A DNA stretch of 64,000 bases from Candidatus Gastranaerophilales bacterium (GTDB lineage Bacteria > Cyanobacteriota > Vampirovibrionia > Gastranaerophilales > Gastranaerophilaceae): contig CALUSI010000009.1 in assembly GCA_944323395.1 (NCBI GenBank), positions 24,001 through 88,000 on the forward strand, written 5' to 3'. The position numbers were made by a program, and so were the translations under genes. Positions 26,686-37,197 of this stretch are shown here, one piece after another (the stretch's first letter is position 1; each line of letters begins with the position of its first letter). The notes under the pieces were generated by a model, which saw only the letters and a list, made by a program, of their open reading frames with translations, did no database searches and was not told where the DNA came from.

Positions 26686-28467
26686 ATGGAAAAGAACAAC
26701 GAGAATTTACATATTTTAAGACACTCAGCTTCACATATAATGGCGCAAGCTGTTCAAAAATTATTCCCGAGTGCAAAATTAGCAATCGGACCTGCTGTTG
26801 ATAACGGATTTTACTATGATTTTGATTTAGAAGGTCACTCTTTTACCGATGAAGATTTAGTAAAAATCGAAACAGAAATGAAGAATATTCTTAAACAAAA
26901 TTTGATTTTTGAAAAGTATGAAATTCCTGATGTTCAAAAACAAATTGATGAATTTAAAGCACAAGGTGAAATATATAAAGCTGAATTGCTTGAAGAACAT
27001 AAAAATGACAATCCAACCTTATATTTAACAAAGGATAAAGACGGAAATGTTCTATTCAATGACTTATGTTCAGGACCTCATGTTCCAAATACATCATATA
27101 TAAAAGGAAACTCAATAAAACTTCTGAAAGTTGCAGGAGCATACTGGAGAGGTAATGAAAAAAACAAGATGCTTCAAAGAATATATGCGACAGCATTTTG
27201 GAACAAAGAAGATTTAGAAAAATATTTGAATTTCTTGGAAGAAGCTCAAAAACGTGACCACAGAAAACTTGGCACTCAATTAGATTTGTTTTCTGTTAGA
27301 GAAGAAATCGGTGGCGGTTTAGTTCTATGGCATCCAAATTTGGCTATTGTAAGAGAAGAAATTGAAAATTATTGGAGAACAGAACATAGAAAAAGAGGAT
27401 ATGTTATTGTACAAACTCCTCAACTTGCAAAATCAAAGCTATGGGAAATTTCAGGACACATAGATCACTATAAAGAAAATATGTTTTTCATCCAAAAAGA
27501 AAATGAAGAAGATGATCAATATATAGTAAAACCGATGAACTGTCCGTTCCACATTATGATTTATCAAGCAAACAGATATTCATATCGTTCACTACCGTTA
27601 AGAATGGCAGAACTTGGAACCGTATACAGAAAAGAGAAATCAGGAGCATTGTCAGGTTTAACACGTGTACAAGGTTTCACACAAGATGATGCACATATTT
27701 TCTGTACACCTGAACAATTAGTAGATGAAATTAATGCAATTATTGATTTTGTTTCAGACACAATGAAAATCTTTAATATGGATTTTGAAGTAGAACTTTC
27801 AACAAGACCTGAAAGCTATGTTGGTGAATTATCAAACTGGGAATTAGCAGAAGCCGGTTTAAAAGAAGCTATGGATAAACGTGGTATGAAGTATGAAATC
27901 AATGAAGGTGACGGAGCATTTTACGGACCTAAAATAGATTTCAAAGTGAAAGATGCCATAGGTAGAACTTGGCAATGTGCGACAATTCAATTAGACTTCA
28001 ATCTTCCTGAAAGATTTGAAATTAAATATCAGGATAAAGACGGTCAAATGAAAACACCTGTTATGCTTCATAGAGTAATATTCGGTTCTATGGAAAGATT
28101 CCATGGTATCTTAATTGAACACTTTGCAGGTGCATTCCCAATGTGGCTTGCTCCAGCACAAGTATGTGTTGTACCTATTGCAGATAGACACTGTGATTAT
28201 GCAAAACAAATATATGATAAACTTTTTGCAGTAGGTATAAGAGTAAAACTTGATGACAGAAGTGAAAGTATGAATTACAAAATCAGAGAAGCACTTCAAG
28301 GCAATAAAATTCCTTATGTACTTGTTGTAGGTGATAAAGAAATCGAAGAGAATAAGGTGGCAATCAGAGTAAGGGGAATTGGTGAATCAGGAAAATTATC
28401 GATAGATGAATTTATTGATAAAGCACTTAATAAAATTAAGACAAAAGCTCAAGATTTATCATTATAA
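26686..28467 (+). CDS. thrS: Threonyl-tRNA synthetase without the N-terminal TGS domain
   Basis: Charges tRNA-Thr. 593 residues against about 640 for most bacterial forms: the TGS domain is missing and the protein begins directly with the editing domain (HILRHSASHIMAQAV). The class II core shows KPMNCPFH (zinc Cys), Y-R-x-E-x-S-G-x-L-x-G-L-x-R-V-Q-G-F-T-Q-D-D-A-H (motif 2) and the motif 3 R-F-H-G-I-L-I-E-H. The C-terminal anticodon-binding domain is complete. AAGGAA precedes the ATG. It ends at a strong terminator. Confidence 0.96.
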   Translation: MEKNNENLHILRHSASHIMAQAVQKLFPSAKLAIGPAVDNGFYYDFDLEGHSFTDEDLVKIETEMKNILKQNLIFEKYEIPDVQKQIDEFKAQGEIYKAELLEEHKNDNPTLYLTKDKDGNVLFNDLCSGPHVPNTSYIKGNSIKLLKVAGAYWRGNEKNKMLQRIYATAFWNKEDLEKYLNFLEEAQKRDHRKLGTQLDLFSVREEIGGGLVLWHPNLAIVREEIENYWRTEHRKRGYVIVQTPQLAKSKLWEISGHIDHYKENMFFIQKENEEDDQYIVKPMNCPFHIMIYQANRYSYRSLPLRMAELGTVYRKEKSGALSGLTRVQGFTQDDAHIFCTPEQLVDEINAIIDFVSDTMKIFNMDFEVELSTRPESYVGELSNWELAEAGLKEAMDKRGMKYEINEGDGAFYGPKIDFKVKDAIGRTWQCATIQLDFNLPERFEIKYQDKDGQMKTPVMLHRVIFGSMERFHGILIEHFAGAFPMWLAPAQVCVVPIADRHCDYAKQIYDKLFAVGIRVKLDDRSESMNYKIREALQGNKIPYVLVVGDKEIEENKVAIRVRGIGESGKLSIDEFIDKALNKIKTKAQDLSL

Positions 28468-28484
28468 ATAAGATGTTTAATATT

Positions 28485-28514
28485 AAAAAGAGGGATGATT
28501 TTATCCCTCTTTTT
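28485..28514. terminator. Bidirectional terminator between thrS and the CheW gene
   Basis: AAAAAGAGGGAT (28485-28496) pairs with ATCCCTCTTTTT (28503-28514) around a 6-nt loop. Both strands end in T runs. Confidence 0.93.
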
Positions 28515-28516
28515 AA

Positions 28517-29551
28517 TTAGTTAATATTTATATATAAACGATCATCATTAATTATTCTCTCAAAATTCAAAATACTATATAGTTTGTCATCTTCCATAAA
28601 TTCAGAAAATATATATTTTGAATTTCCGGAGAAAGTTCTATGATTATCAATATTCTTTAGGTTTTTTATGTATTTGATTTCATCAACCAAAATGGCAATA
28701 TTAAAATCTTTGCCTTTTGCTATAATGAGTTTACTTCCTTCATGAATTGTATTGATATCATTATTCAGAAATCTTTTTAAATCTAAAACAACCAAAAAAT
28801 CTCCTTTTAAATTAATAATACCCTTTATATAATCCTTTGTGTATGGAAGTTTTGTAATATTAAGTCTTTTTATGGATATAAATTCCTTTACAAATTTTAA
28901 ATCTAAATAATAATTATGATTATCAAGGGTGAATAATATATGTTGGTTCATTGTATTCAAATTAAATGGGAAAGAAAAAACCTCTTGAGTAGATTTATTT
29001 TGTTGTGCTCTTATTTTTAATATCTGTTTTGATTTTTCATCAGATGGTAATAAAGCAGTATAATTTATGTTGTTATCATTATTATTAGTTTTGTTAACCA
29101 ATTCGCTAACAGTATTCATATCTAAAATATTTATTGATTCGTTTTCTGTTTTGCAAACCTCCCTTAAAATAGAGTCTTTCATATCATATGGAATTGGCTG
29201 AAGATCCTGAGCGTTAAGAGTTGTTATATTTTCTATTTTTTCCGTATGAATTGCAAAACAATTACCGTTAACTATTGTAATTATTAACTGGTTATTTATA
29301 GAAAAATGTGATGGCTCAAATCCTAAATATGGGCATAAATCAACAGCTTTAATCATTAAGCCGTTATAGTTGAACATTCCTATTATACTTCGTGGTGCTT
29401 TAGCGGGTATCTCAATTTCAGGAATATTAATAACTTCCATAACATTCTGAATATTAATTGCATATTTTTTTTCTTTCAAGATAAAAACAATGAAATATTC
29501 ATTAATAGTTTTACTTTCAGAATATAATGTAATTTCGTGATTATTGTTCAT
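28517..29551 (-). CDS. Double CheW-domain chemosensory adaptor
   Basis: 344 residues with two CheW-like domains (about 15-145 and 190-335). Each has the family strands: F-I-L-K-E-K-K-Y-A-I-N-I..V.EV and I-I-G-M-F-N-Y-N-G in the first; Y-Y-L-D-L..V.E.I and I-K-G-I-I-N-L-K-G-D-F-L-V-V-L-D-L in the second. CheW couples receptors to the CheA kinase. It is divergent from the receptor gene at 29648, with the CheA gene after that. A tandem CheW could bridge two receptor or kinase contacts in one chain (inference). Confidence 0.87.
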   Translation of the reverse strand: MNNNHEITLYSESKTINEYFIVFILKEKKYAINIQNVMEVINIPEIEIPAKAPRSIIGMFNYNGLMIKAVDLCPYLGFEPSHFSINNQLIITIVNGNCFAIHTEKIENITTLNAQDLQPIPYDMKDSILREVCKTENESINILDMNTVSELVNKTNNNDNNINYTALLPSDEKSKQILKIRAQQNKSTQEVFSFPFNLNTMNQHILFTLDNHNYYLDLKFVKEFISIKRLNITKLPYTKDYIKGIINLKGDFLVVLDLKRFLNNDINTIHEGSKLIIAKGKDFNIAILVDEIKYIKNLKNIDNHRTFSGNSKYIFSEFMEDDKLYSILNFERIINDDRLYININ

Positions 29552-29647
29552 TTTAAATTAAACCTTTATAATAATTATACAATATATTGATGATTATAAA
29601 ATCCAAAGAATGGACTATAATTATTAAGTAAAAATTAGGAGTAAAAA

Positions 29648-30685
29648 ATGGCAGGTAGAGATATTAGCATTATAAATAGATTATCAAAAAAAAATATTAA
29701 AGATACTTTGATACTTGGTCTTGCAACTATTTTAATTGTTGCAATCATCACTTTTGTAGAAAATAAACCGATAATGATATGTTCAACAGTTTCTGTATTA
29801 TTATTTTATTTTGCCCAATATCAGTTATCAAAGAATGAACTTATGAAGTCTATTGATAAGTTAATTGATAATGAACTTAAAGAATTTCAAAAAGTTAGTG
29901 TTAAAGTTCTTCAATTAAGTGAAAAACAAAGACAGTTGACTCATAAATATACCGAAATGCTAAATCAGGTTGTGCAAACAACTAAATTATTTAAAAATAG
30001 CGCTATTAAAACAAAAGAGAAAACACAGGGTATTTCTTTAAAAATTCAAGATACGTATGAAACATCCGGAAGAGAGTCAAAATCATTAAATGAGAACATA
30101 ACAACAATGCAAAATTTAAAACATAAAGTTCAAGTTATTGCTGAGTTGATTATAGAATTGACTGATTATATTAAACAAATCGGTTCAACAGTTAATATAG
30201 TTGAAAATATATCAGAACAAACAAATATGTTAGCATTAAATGCTGCAGTAGAAGCTGCAAGAGCAGGTGAGTACGGTAAAGGTTTTGCAGTAGTAGCCGG
30301 AGAAATCAGAAAACTTGCAGATGAATCTAAACATGCTACAAATAAAATTACAAGTTTAGTTGCTGAAATTGAACAAACAACATCTTCTACTATTATGGCG
30401 ACTGAAGATGGCGCAAAAGAAATTGAGATTGGTGTAAAGTATGCTAATGATATAAATTCTAATATATCGAAGATTGTAAACAAAATCAAAGAACTTGGTC
30501 TTGATTTAAATGATGTTCTTACATCCTCTATTGAACAACAGTCAATTACTAATGATGTTCTTGAAATTATTGATAATATGCAGAAGAGTATTTCTGAAAC
30601 CATAAATACATTAGAAGAAAATATTGAAAATATCAGAGCTTTTTCTGAAATTTCTACAAATATCAAAGATAATATTGCTAATTAA
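29648..30685 (+). CDS. Methyl-accepting chemotaxis-type receptor with no sensor domain
   Basis: 345 residues. Two N-terminal membrane helices (about 21-38 and 45-62) are separated by only a few residues, so there is no room for an outer ligand-binding domain. A long cytoplasmic coiled coil follows, with the receptor tip [19 protein letters not shown] at about 192-212. That tip binds CheA and CheW. TAGGAGT before the ATG is a good ribosome site. cheA follows 11 nt downstream. The input signal may come from the membrane or a partner protein (inference). Confidence 0.92.
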   Translation: MAGRDISIINRLSKKNIKDTLILGLATILIVAIITFVENKPIMICSTVSVLLFYFAQYQLSKNELMKSIDKLIDNELKEFQKVSVKVLQLSEKQRQLTHKYTEMLNQVVQTTKLFKNSAIKTKEKTQGISLKIQDTYETSGRESKSLNENITTMQNLKHKVQVIAELIIELTDYIKQIGSTVNIVENISEQTNMLALNAAVEAARAGEYGKGFAVVAGEIRKLADESKHATNKITSLVAEIEQTTSSTIMATEDGAKEIEIGVKYANDINSNISKIVNKIKELGLDLNDVLTSSIEQQSITNDVLEIIDNMQKSISETINTLEENIENIRAFSEISTNIKDNIAN

Positions 30686-30696
30686 TAGGACAGCAT

Positions 30697-33369
30697 ATGC
30701 AATATAATCCTGAAGAATTAAATGAAATATTAAATATATATAAAGCTGAAAGTGAAGAAATAATTCAGGAGTTGAATGATAACTTTTTAGCATTAGAGAA
30801 AAATCCTAAAGATAAAACTCCATTAAAAAAATTATTTCAATTGGCACATTCTTTAAAAGGTGCATCAAGAATGATAAACTTCAAGAGTGTGCAAGATATT
30901 TCTCATAAATTAGAGGATATACTTTCTTACTGGAAAAAAGATGATGTTGTTATAAATATTGACTTTTTTCAGATTATATATGAAGTATGTGATTATCTTA
31001 CAGAACTTGTTGATAAATCTGTTAAAAATAAGACGGATTTTCAGGATGGTAACTTTGCTGTATTTATTAATAAGTTAGATAATTTTATTATTTCTAACAG
31101 GATGACACCTGTTGAAAGTCCAAACAAACTTCCTTCAGACTATATTGTTTCCAAAAGTATTGATATAAAAGCCGTTATTCTTGAGCTAATGTTTGTTATT
31201 GGTAAAGATAACTATGAAGAAGATAAAGAAGAATCTTTCCTTGTTATTTCAGAAGATATAAAACAGCTGTCTGAAATTTTTGAACCAACTGATTATGTTG
31301 ATATAAAACAGAAGATAGCGATAATACTTTCTGAATTATCACAAGCTCCAAATGTTAATAATGATTTATTGATAAAAGAAGTTATTGAACTTAGAAATTC
31401 GATTTATAATTTATACAAAGAATTAAATATTAACTCAAATATAAATAAGAATGATTTAAAACTTGATTATAAAAAAAATAATGAACAAAAAATATTAAAG
31501 ATAAAAGAATCTGATAATGATATAAGTAAAGAATACGATTTTGTTCTTTCAAATCTTCAAAAGATAAAATATGAAAAAGATTTTATCTTGCAAATAATTA
31601 GTGTATTAAAAAAAATTCTAAAGAAGACAATAGATAAGCGGATATCATTGATTTTAACAAAAACTCTAAATATATTAGAGTTATTCTATTCAAAAGATGT
31701 AATCATTGATAATGATTGTTATATGGTAATATTGCAGTGTATTTATCTGACGAAAAGAATATCAATGAATGAAAAAGATGAAAATTTAAATAATTTAAAT
31801 TTTTTGATTCAGAGATTAAGTGTTGTTGAAGACATGTTTAATATAGAAGATATTCATCCGCAAAAGAATCTTGAATTACATCAGAACAGTTCAATTCTAT
31901 CTCAAGATGATTATTCCACCTTGCGAAAAAATCTTAAATCTATTGATATACAGGAAATTAGAACACTTCGAGTAGACACTTCTAAGTTGGATAACTTGAT
32001 TTCACAAACAGGAGAGTTATTAATAAATGGTATTAAAACAAGAGAACATATTATAGAATTATCCAAAATAAATACAAAAATTGTAAAATGGAATGCTGTC
32101 AGTAAAAAAATAATTAATTATTTAAAATATCTTGAAAAAAAGGGCTTTTTTAATTCGGAACTAGATGATAGCGCAAGTATGTTTTATAAAAGAGCGCAAG
32201 ATTTTTTTATAAATAATGCAGAAATTATTAATGAAATAAATAGTGATTTTACCCATTTGTATAATATTATTTCTGAAGATGATAATAAACTTCATCAAAC
32301 TGCAATGGAAATAGAGACTATTGCTAAAGCTATAAGAGTACTTCCATTGGCTACTTTATTTCATTCTTTCCCAAGAATGATGAGAGATATTGCTCGGGAA
32401 AATAATAAGAAGGTTGATTTTATCATTTCAGGAAGTGATACAACTGTTGATAAAAAAATTATAGAAGAAATCAAGATGCCATTAATCCATATTTTGAGGA
32501 ACTCAGTTTCCCATGGTATTGAAGTTCCTGAAGATAGAATAAGGAATAATAAACCGGAAACAGGATTAGTTAAATTAACAGCAAAACAGATAGAAAATAA
32601 TGTGATTATTACAATAGAAGATGATGGTTATGGTGTAGATATTGAAAAAGTCAAAGAAATTGCTATAAAAAAATCATTACTTACTGAAGAAGAACTCTCA
32701 AATACGAGTAACGAACAGTTGATGAAATTGCTTTTTTTACCGGGATTTTCCACAGAAGATTCTGTTAATGAAATATCAGGTAGAGGTATAGGTCTTGATA
32801 TTGTAAAAACTAAAATAACAAACTTAAATGGTGATATATTGATGGATTCTGTTTTAAATAAGGGGTGTAAAGTAACTATAAGATTACCTCTTTCTATGTC
32901 CACAATAAAAACATTTGTGCTTTTGGTTAATAATCAAAAGTATGCAATTCCTGTTAGTGCAATAAAATTTGTCAAAAAGATATCAAAAGAAGAAATCTTT
33001 TTGAAAAATGGAATAAACTGTATTATATATGAGGAACATTCAATTCCTGTATACTATCTTTCTAATGTTTTTGGTGAAAACGATAATATTGGAAATGAAA
33101 ATAATCTTACTGTTATAATAATAGAAAATCAAGAGAAACAAGCTGCATATATTATTGATAAATTACTTGGTGATCAAGAAGTATTTCAAAAGAAATTAAT
33201 TCCTCCGATTCTCAAAATAAGAAATATAAGTGGTTTTACTACCCTTTCTACGGGTGAAATATGTTTAATAATTAATCCTTATGAGCTAATAAGAAATACA
33301 GTTTCTCTGCAAAGTATATCGTCTTCTATTATAAAGCCAATATCTTCTGAAGATGATTTCAAAGTTTAG
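30697..33369 (+). CDS. cheA: CheA-type chemosensory histidine kinase
   Basis: 890 residues. The N-terminal Hpt domain has the phospho-acceptor His in AHSLKGA (near residue 51). A long, poorly conserved linker (about 130-410) follows, then the dimerisation helices, the ATPase with H-x-x-R-N-S-x-S-H-G-I-E (near 598), D-D-G-Y-G-V-D and G-R-G-I-G-L-D-I-V, and a C-terminal CheW-like domain. No receiver domain is fused at the end, unlike many cyanobacterial hybrids, and no cheY, cheB or cheR is in the window. Its last 4 bases overlap the convergent plsC. Confidence 0.95.
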   Translation: MQYNPEELNEILNIYKAESEEIIQELNDNFLALEKNPKDKTPLKKLFQLAHSLKGASRMINFKSVQDISHKLEDILSYWKKDDVVINIDFFQIIYEVCDYLTELVDKSVKNKTDFQDGNFAVFINKLDNFIISNRMTPVESPNKLPSDYIVSKSIDIKAVILELMFVIGKDNYEEDKEESFLVISEDIKQLSEIFEPTDYVDIKQKIAIILSELSQAPNVNNDLLIKEVIELRNSIYNLYKELNINSNINKNDLKLDYKKNNEQKILKIKESDNDISKEYDFVLSNLQKIKYEKDFILQIISVLKKILKKTIDKRISLILTKTLNILELFYSKDVIIDNDCYMVILQCIYLTKRISMNEKDENLNNLNFLIQRLSVVEDMFNIEDIHPQKNLELHQNSSILSQDDYSTLRKNLKSIDIQEIRTLRVDTSKLDNLISQTGELLINGIKTREHIIELSKINTKIVKWNAVSKKIINYLKYLEKKGFFNSELDDSASMFYKRAQDFFINNAEIINEINSDFTHLYNIISEDDNKLHQTAMEIETIAKAIRVLPLATLFHSFPRMMRDIARENNKKVDFIISGSDTTVDKKIIEEIKMPLIHILRNSVSHGIEVPEDRIRNNKPETGLVKLTAKQIENNVIITIEDDGYGVDIEKVKEIAIKKSLLTEEELSNTSNEQLMKLLFLPGFSTEDSVNEISGRGIGLDIVKTKITNLNGDILMDSVLNKGCKVTIRLPLSMSTIKTFVLLVNNQKYAIPVSAIKFVKKISKEEIFLKNGINCIIYEEHSIPVYYLSNVFGENDNIGNENNLTVIIIENQEKQAAYIIDKLLGDQEVFQKKLIPPILKIRNISGFTTLSTGEICLIINPYELIRNTVSLQSISSSIIKPISSEDDFKV

Positions 33370-34049
33370 GTTGCAGCCTTTTCTTTATTGTTTAGTTCAT
33401 CTTTTACAAGCGTATAGTTTGTCAGATTTGAAATTTTATAACTCCACTCATCAATTATTTCTTCAATCTCTTGATTATAAGAGATAACCTCTCCAATTGC
33501 GACTTTGATTTTTCCTTTAAATGGAATCCAATTGTACTCTTCACATCCGGTTATTCCAATAGGTAGAATATCAGTTTTCATTTGTTTTGCAATGACAGCA
33601 AAACCTTTATTTATATTTTCAATTCTTTTTGTTCTTCTAATTCCGCCCTGAGGAAAAATACCCAGGCGCCAACGTTCTGTTTTAAATATATTTAATGCTG
33701 TTTTAATTGTGGAAACTTCAAGCTTTTCTCGATTTACTGCAAAACATGCTAATCCATCCAACAAAAATGCTAATATCGGGTTTTCAAAAAGTTCTTTTTT
33801 CCCCATAAAAGCAATAGGCTGTCTTACCGCTTCTCCTGCAATAAACGGGTCAAAATAAGATATATGATTTGGTGCTACAATAAAATTCCTATCTTGGGGA
33901 ATATTTTCTCTTCCTATATATTCTATCTTATAAAATATTGGCATAAGTGTATTAGGAACAAGCCATCTTCCGAACAATTGGAATTTGTATTTGTTTTCTG
34001 TAAAATCAGATACTTCCCTTTTAGTGTAGTTTTTTTTCTTTGTTTCCAT
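33366..34049 (-). CDS. 1-acylglycerol-3-phosphate acyltransferase (PlsC family) A
   Basis: Adds an acyl chain to lysophosphatidic acid in phospholipid synthesis. 227 residues. Catalytic NHISYFDP (NHx4D) lies at about 62-69 and the substrate motif F-P-Q-G-G-I-R-R at about 137. It is the second of two tandem PlsC genes; the upstream copy ends 15 nt away. Having two may give different acyl or acceptor specificity. Its end overlaps the convergent cheA by 4 nt. Confidence 0.88.
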   Translation of the reverse strand: METKKKNYTKREVSDFTENKYKFQLFGRWLVPNTLMPIFYKIEYIGRENIPQDRNFIVAPNHISYFDPFIAGEAVRQPIAFMGKKELFENPILAFLLDGLACFAVNREKLEVSTIKTALNIFKTERWRLGIFPQGGIRRTKRIENINKGFAVIAKQMKTDILPIGITGCEEYNWIPFKGKIKVAIGEVISYNQEIEEIIDEWSYKISNLTNYTLVKDELNNKEKAAT

Positions 34050-34064
34050 TTCTGTATAGTCTTT

Positions 34065-34739
34065 CTAATTTGTAGAAGGAATATATTCCAGCTCTGCTAA
34101 GTTACTTACTTCTTTTGCCCAATTATTAACTATTTCATCAACTGAATTTTTACAAGAAATTGCACTTCCTATTTTTAACTGTAAATCTTGCTTTTTAGAA
34201 TTAGGATTATCTTTTAAGATAATACCTACCGGCAAAATATCTGCATCCATTTTTTTTGCCATTGAAGCAAACCCTTTTGTTATATTCTCAAGCTTTCCAT
34301 TATTACATCTTGTTCCTTGTGGAAAAAGACCAAGGTTCCAACTTGTTTTTTTTATGGAAAGAGCAGTTTTGATTGTAGATACATCAACTTTATCTCTATC
34401 AACAGCAAAAGCTCCACACCAATCCATCAAAAGCATTGACCAAAAAGTTTCAAAAAGTTGAACTTTAGCCATATAAGCTATAGTTAAATTCAAACAAGCT
34501 GCAACAAGAAAAGGATCAAATCCTGTAATATGGTTGCTAGCTATAACAAATTTCTTGTTTTTATCTATGTTTTCTAAACCTTCTGTCTTTAATAAGTTGT
34601 ATTTGGTTCTTATTACATTGAGTATAACCAAATTGCAAACAATATATTGAAATGTTTTTCTCCATCTATTAAAGCTTTTGGGTGTTCGTGAGGAAAATTT
34701 TGTTGTCATATAGCTTTTATCTCTTTCGTTTATAGTCAT
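34065..34739 (-). CDS. 1-acylglycerol-3-phosphate acyltransferase (PlsC family) B
   Basis: 224 residues with the same signatures as its neighbour: NHITGFDP (about 67-74) and F-P-Q-G-T-R-C-N-N-G (about 140), the more standard EGTR-like form. A basic N-terminus of about 30 residues precedes a short hydrophobic helix. An internal ATG (MTTKFSS, 10 codons in) is a possible alternative start. The two genes appear to be a duplication within the lineage. Confidence 0.87.
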   Translation of the reverse strand: MTINERDKSYMTTKFSSRTPKSFNRWRKTFQYIVCNLVILNVIRTKYNLLKTEGLENIDKNKKFVIASNHITGFDPFLVAACLNLTIAYMAKVQLFETFWSMLLMDWCGAFAVDRDKVDVSTIKTALSIKKTSWNLGLFPQGTRCNNGKLENITKGFASMAKKMDADILPVGIILKDNPNSKKQDLQLKIGSAISCKNSVDEIVNNWAKEVSNLAELEYIPSTN

Positions 34740-34803
34740 AATTATATCAGAAAAACATTTTATTAAACATAAAACGAAGATTTTGAAAGTTTCATAAATA
34801 TAC

Positions 34804-35887
<1,084 letters not shown>

Positions 35888-35910
35888 TTTGATATAAAAC
35901 TTTCAAATTG

Positions 35911-35938
35911 AAATGGACTGCTAACGCAGTCCATTTTT
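35911..35938 (+). terminator. Terminator after gapA
   Basis: AAATGGACTGC (35911-35921), TAAC loop, GCAGTCCATTT (35926-35936), then T-rich. An 11-bp perfect stem. Confidence 0.93.
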
Positions 35939-36238
35939 TCTTGTATAGAATTTTTTAGCTACTAAACTTAACACTACTTAACAATACGACTATTTAATTT
36001 TTTACTAAAAAATAAGAAAAAATGGCAAATAAATTTTGATTTTTTTAAATTTTTACATCAAATATTATAGGAATCTTGGTGAATTTAATAAAAAATTAAA
36101 AAAAAATCCAAATAAATTAAAGGTAATGAAAAACCAGAAAAGAAGAAGTGTATAAAATACAATAATTTTCTTTAAATTTTTTTTTGGTTGGTATACAATA
36201 TTAAAGCTAAGATGTCAAAGAAAAGAGGACTATTAATC
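35939..36238. other. AT-rich gap before glyQ
   Basis: About 300 nt, very A/T-rich with long A and T runs. It should hold the glyQ promoter, but I see no convincing -35/-10 pair. No T-box or other tRNA-sensing leader is recognised. Confidence 0.4.
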
Positions 36239-37129
36239 GTGGGTTTAACATTTCAAGAATTAATATTAAATTTGTCAAAATTTTGGTCTGATTATGGATG
36301 TATAATCCAACAACCATATGATATAGAAAAAGGTGCAAGCACAATGAACCCTGCAACATTTTTACGTTCATTGGGCCCGGAGCCTTGGAATACAGCAATG
36401 GTAGAACCTTGCAGAAGACCAACAGATGCCAGATACGGAGAAAATCCAAACAGATTAGGTCATTATTTTCAATATCAAGTAATTTTAAAACCGTCCCCAA
36501 AAGATTCTCAAGAATTATACTTAAGAAGCTTAGAAGCAATGGGAATTGATTTATCAAAGCATGATGTAAGATTTGTTGAAGATAACTGGGAGTCACCGAC
36601 ATTAGGTGCAGCAGGTGTAGGTTGGGAGGTATGGTTAGATGGCATGGAAATTACCCAGTTTACATATTTTCAGCAAGTTGGCGGTTTAGAAATAAAACCT
36701 GTAGCACTTGAAATTACATATGGACTTGAACGTATTGCAATGTATTTGCAAAATGTTGATTCTGTTTATGATGTTATGTGGAATAAAGAATTAAAATACG
36801 GTGAAATATATCTTCAAAATGAAATAGAACAATCAAAATACAATTTCGAGTACTCAAATGCAGAAAGATTGTTTAAAATGTTTGATTTATTCCAAGCTGA
36901 AGTTGAATCTTGCGTAGAAGCTAAAATAGTACTTCCTGCATATGATTATGTTTTGAAATGTTCTCACACATTCAATCTGCTTGATGCAAGAGGCGTTATA
37001 AGCAGAGATGAGAGAATAAATTATATAAACAGAGTAAGAAGAATGGCGGCAATGGTTGCAAAATTATATGTAGATCAAAGAGAGGAACTAGGTTTTCCAC
37101 TATTAAAAAAGCAACATTGTAATGTATAG
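36239..37129 (+). CDS. glyQ: Glycyl-tRNA synthetase alpha subunit
   Basis: Catalytic subunit of the bacterial alpha2beta2 GlyRS. GTG 36239 is favoured: GAGG lies about 10 nt upstream and the protein then begins [16 protein letters not shown], matching the family; a longer frame to 36188 adds unconserved residues. About 296 residues. Conserved [42 protein letters not shown] and [14 protein letters not shown] are present. No glyS follows; the next gene is a permease. The beta subunit must be elsewhere. Confidence 0.97.
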   Translation: MGLTFQELILNLSKFWSDYGCIIQQPYDIEKGASTMNPATFLRSLGPEPWNTAMVEPCRRPTDARYGENPNRLGHYFQYQVILKPSPKDSQELYLRSLEAMGIDLSKHDVRFVEDNWESPTLGAAGVGWEVWLDGMEITQFTYFQQVGGLEIKPVALEITYGLERIAMYLQNVDSVYDVMWNKELKYGEIYLQNEIEQSKYNFEYSNAERLFKMFDLFQAEVESCVEAKIVLPAYDYVLKCSHTFNLLDARGVISRDERINYINRVRRMAAMVAKLYVDQREELGFPLLKKQHCNV

Positions 37130-37197
37130 AGAGTAGAGCGCAAGGAATTATAAAATAATTCCCGCTGCGATAATGAGAAATGAAAAGGAAATAACAA

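Noticed and set aside
30166..30666. Long minus-strand open frame inside the receptor gene
   Set aside because: Shadow of the coding frame on the other strand; no ribosome site or family match.
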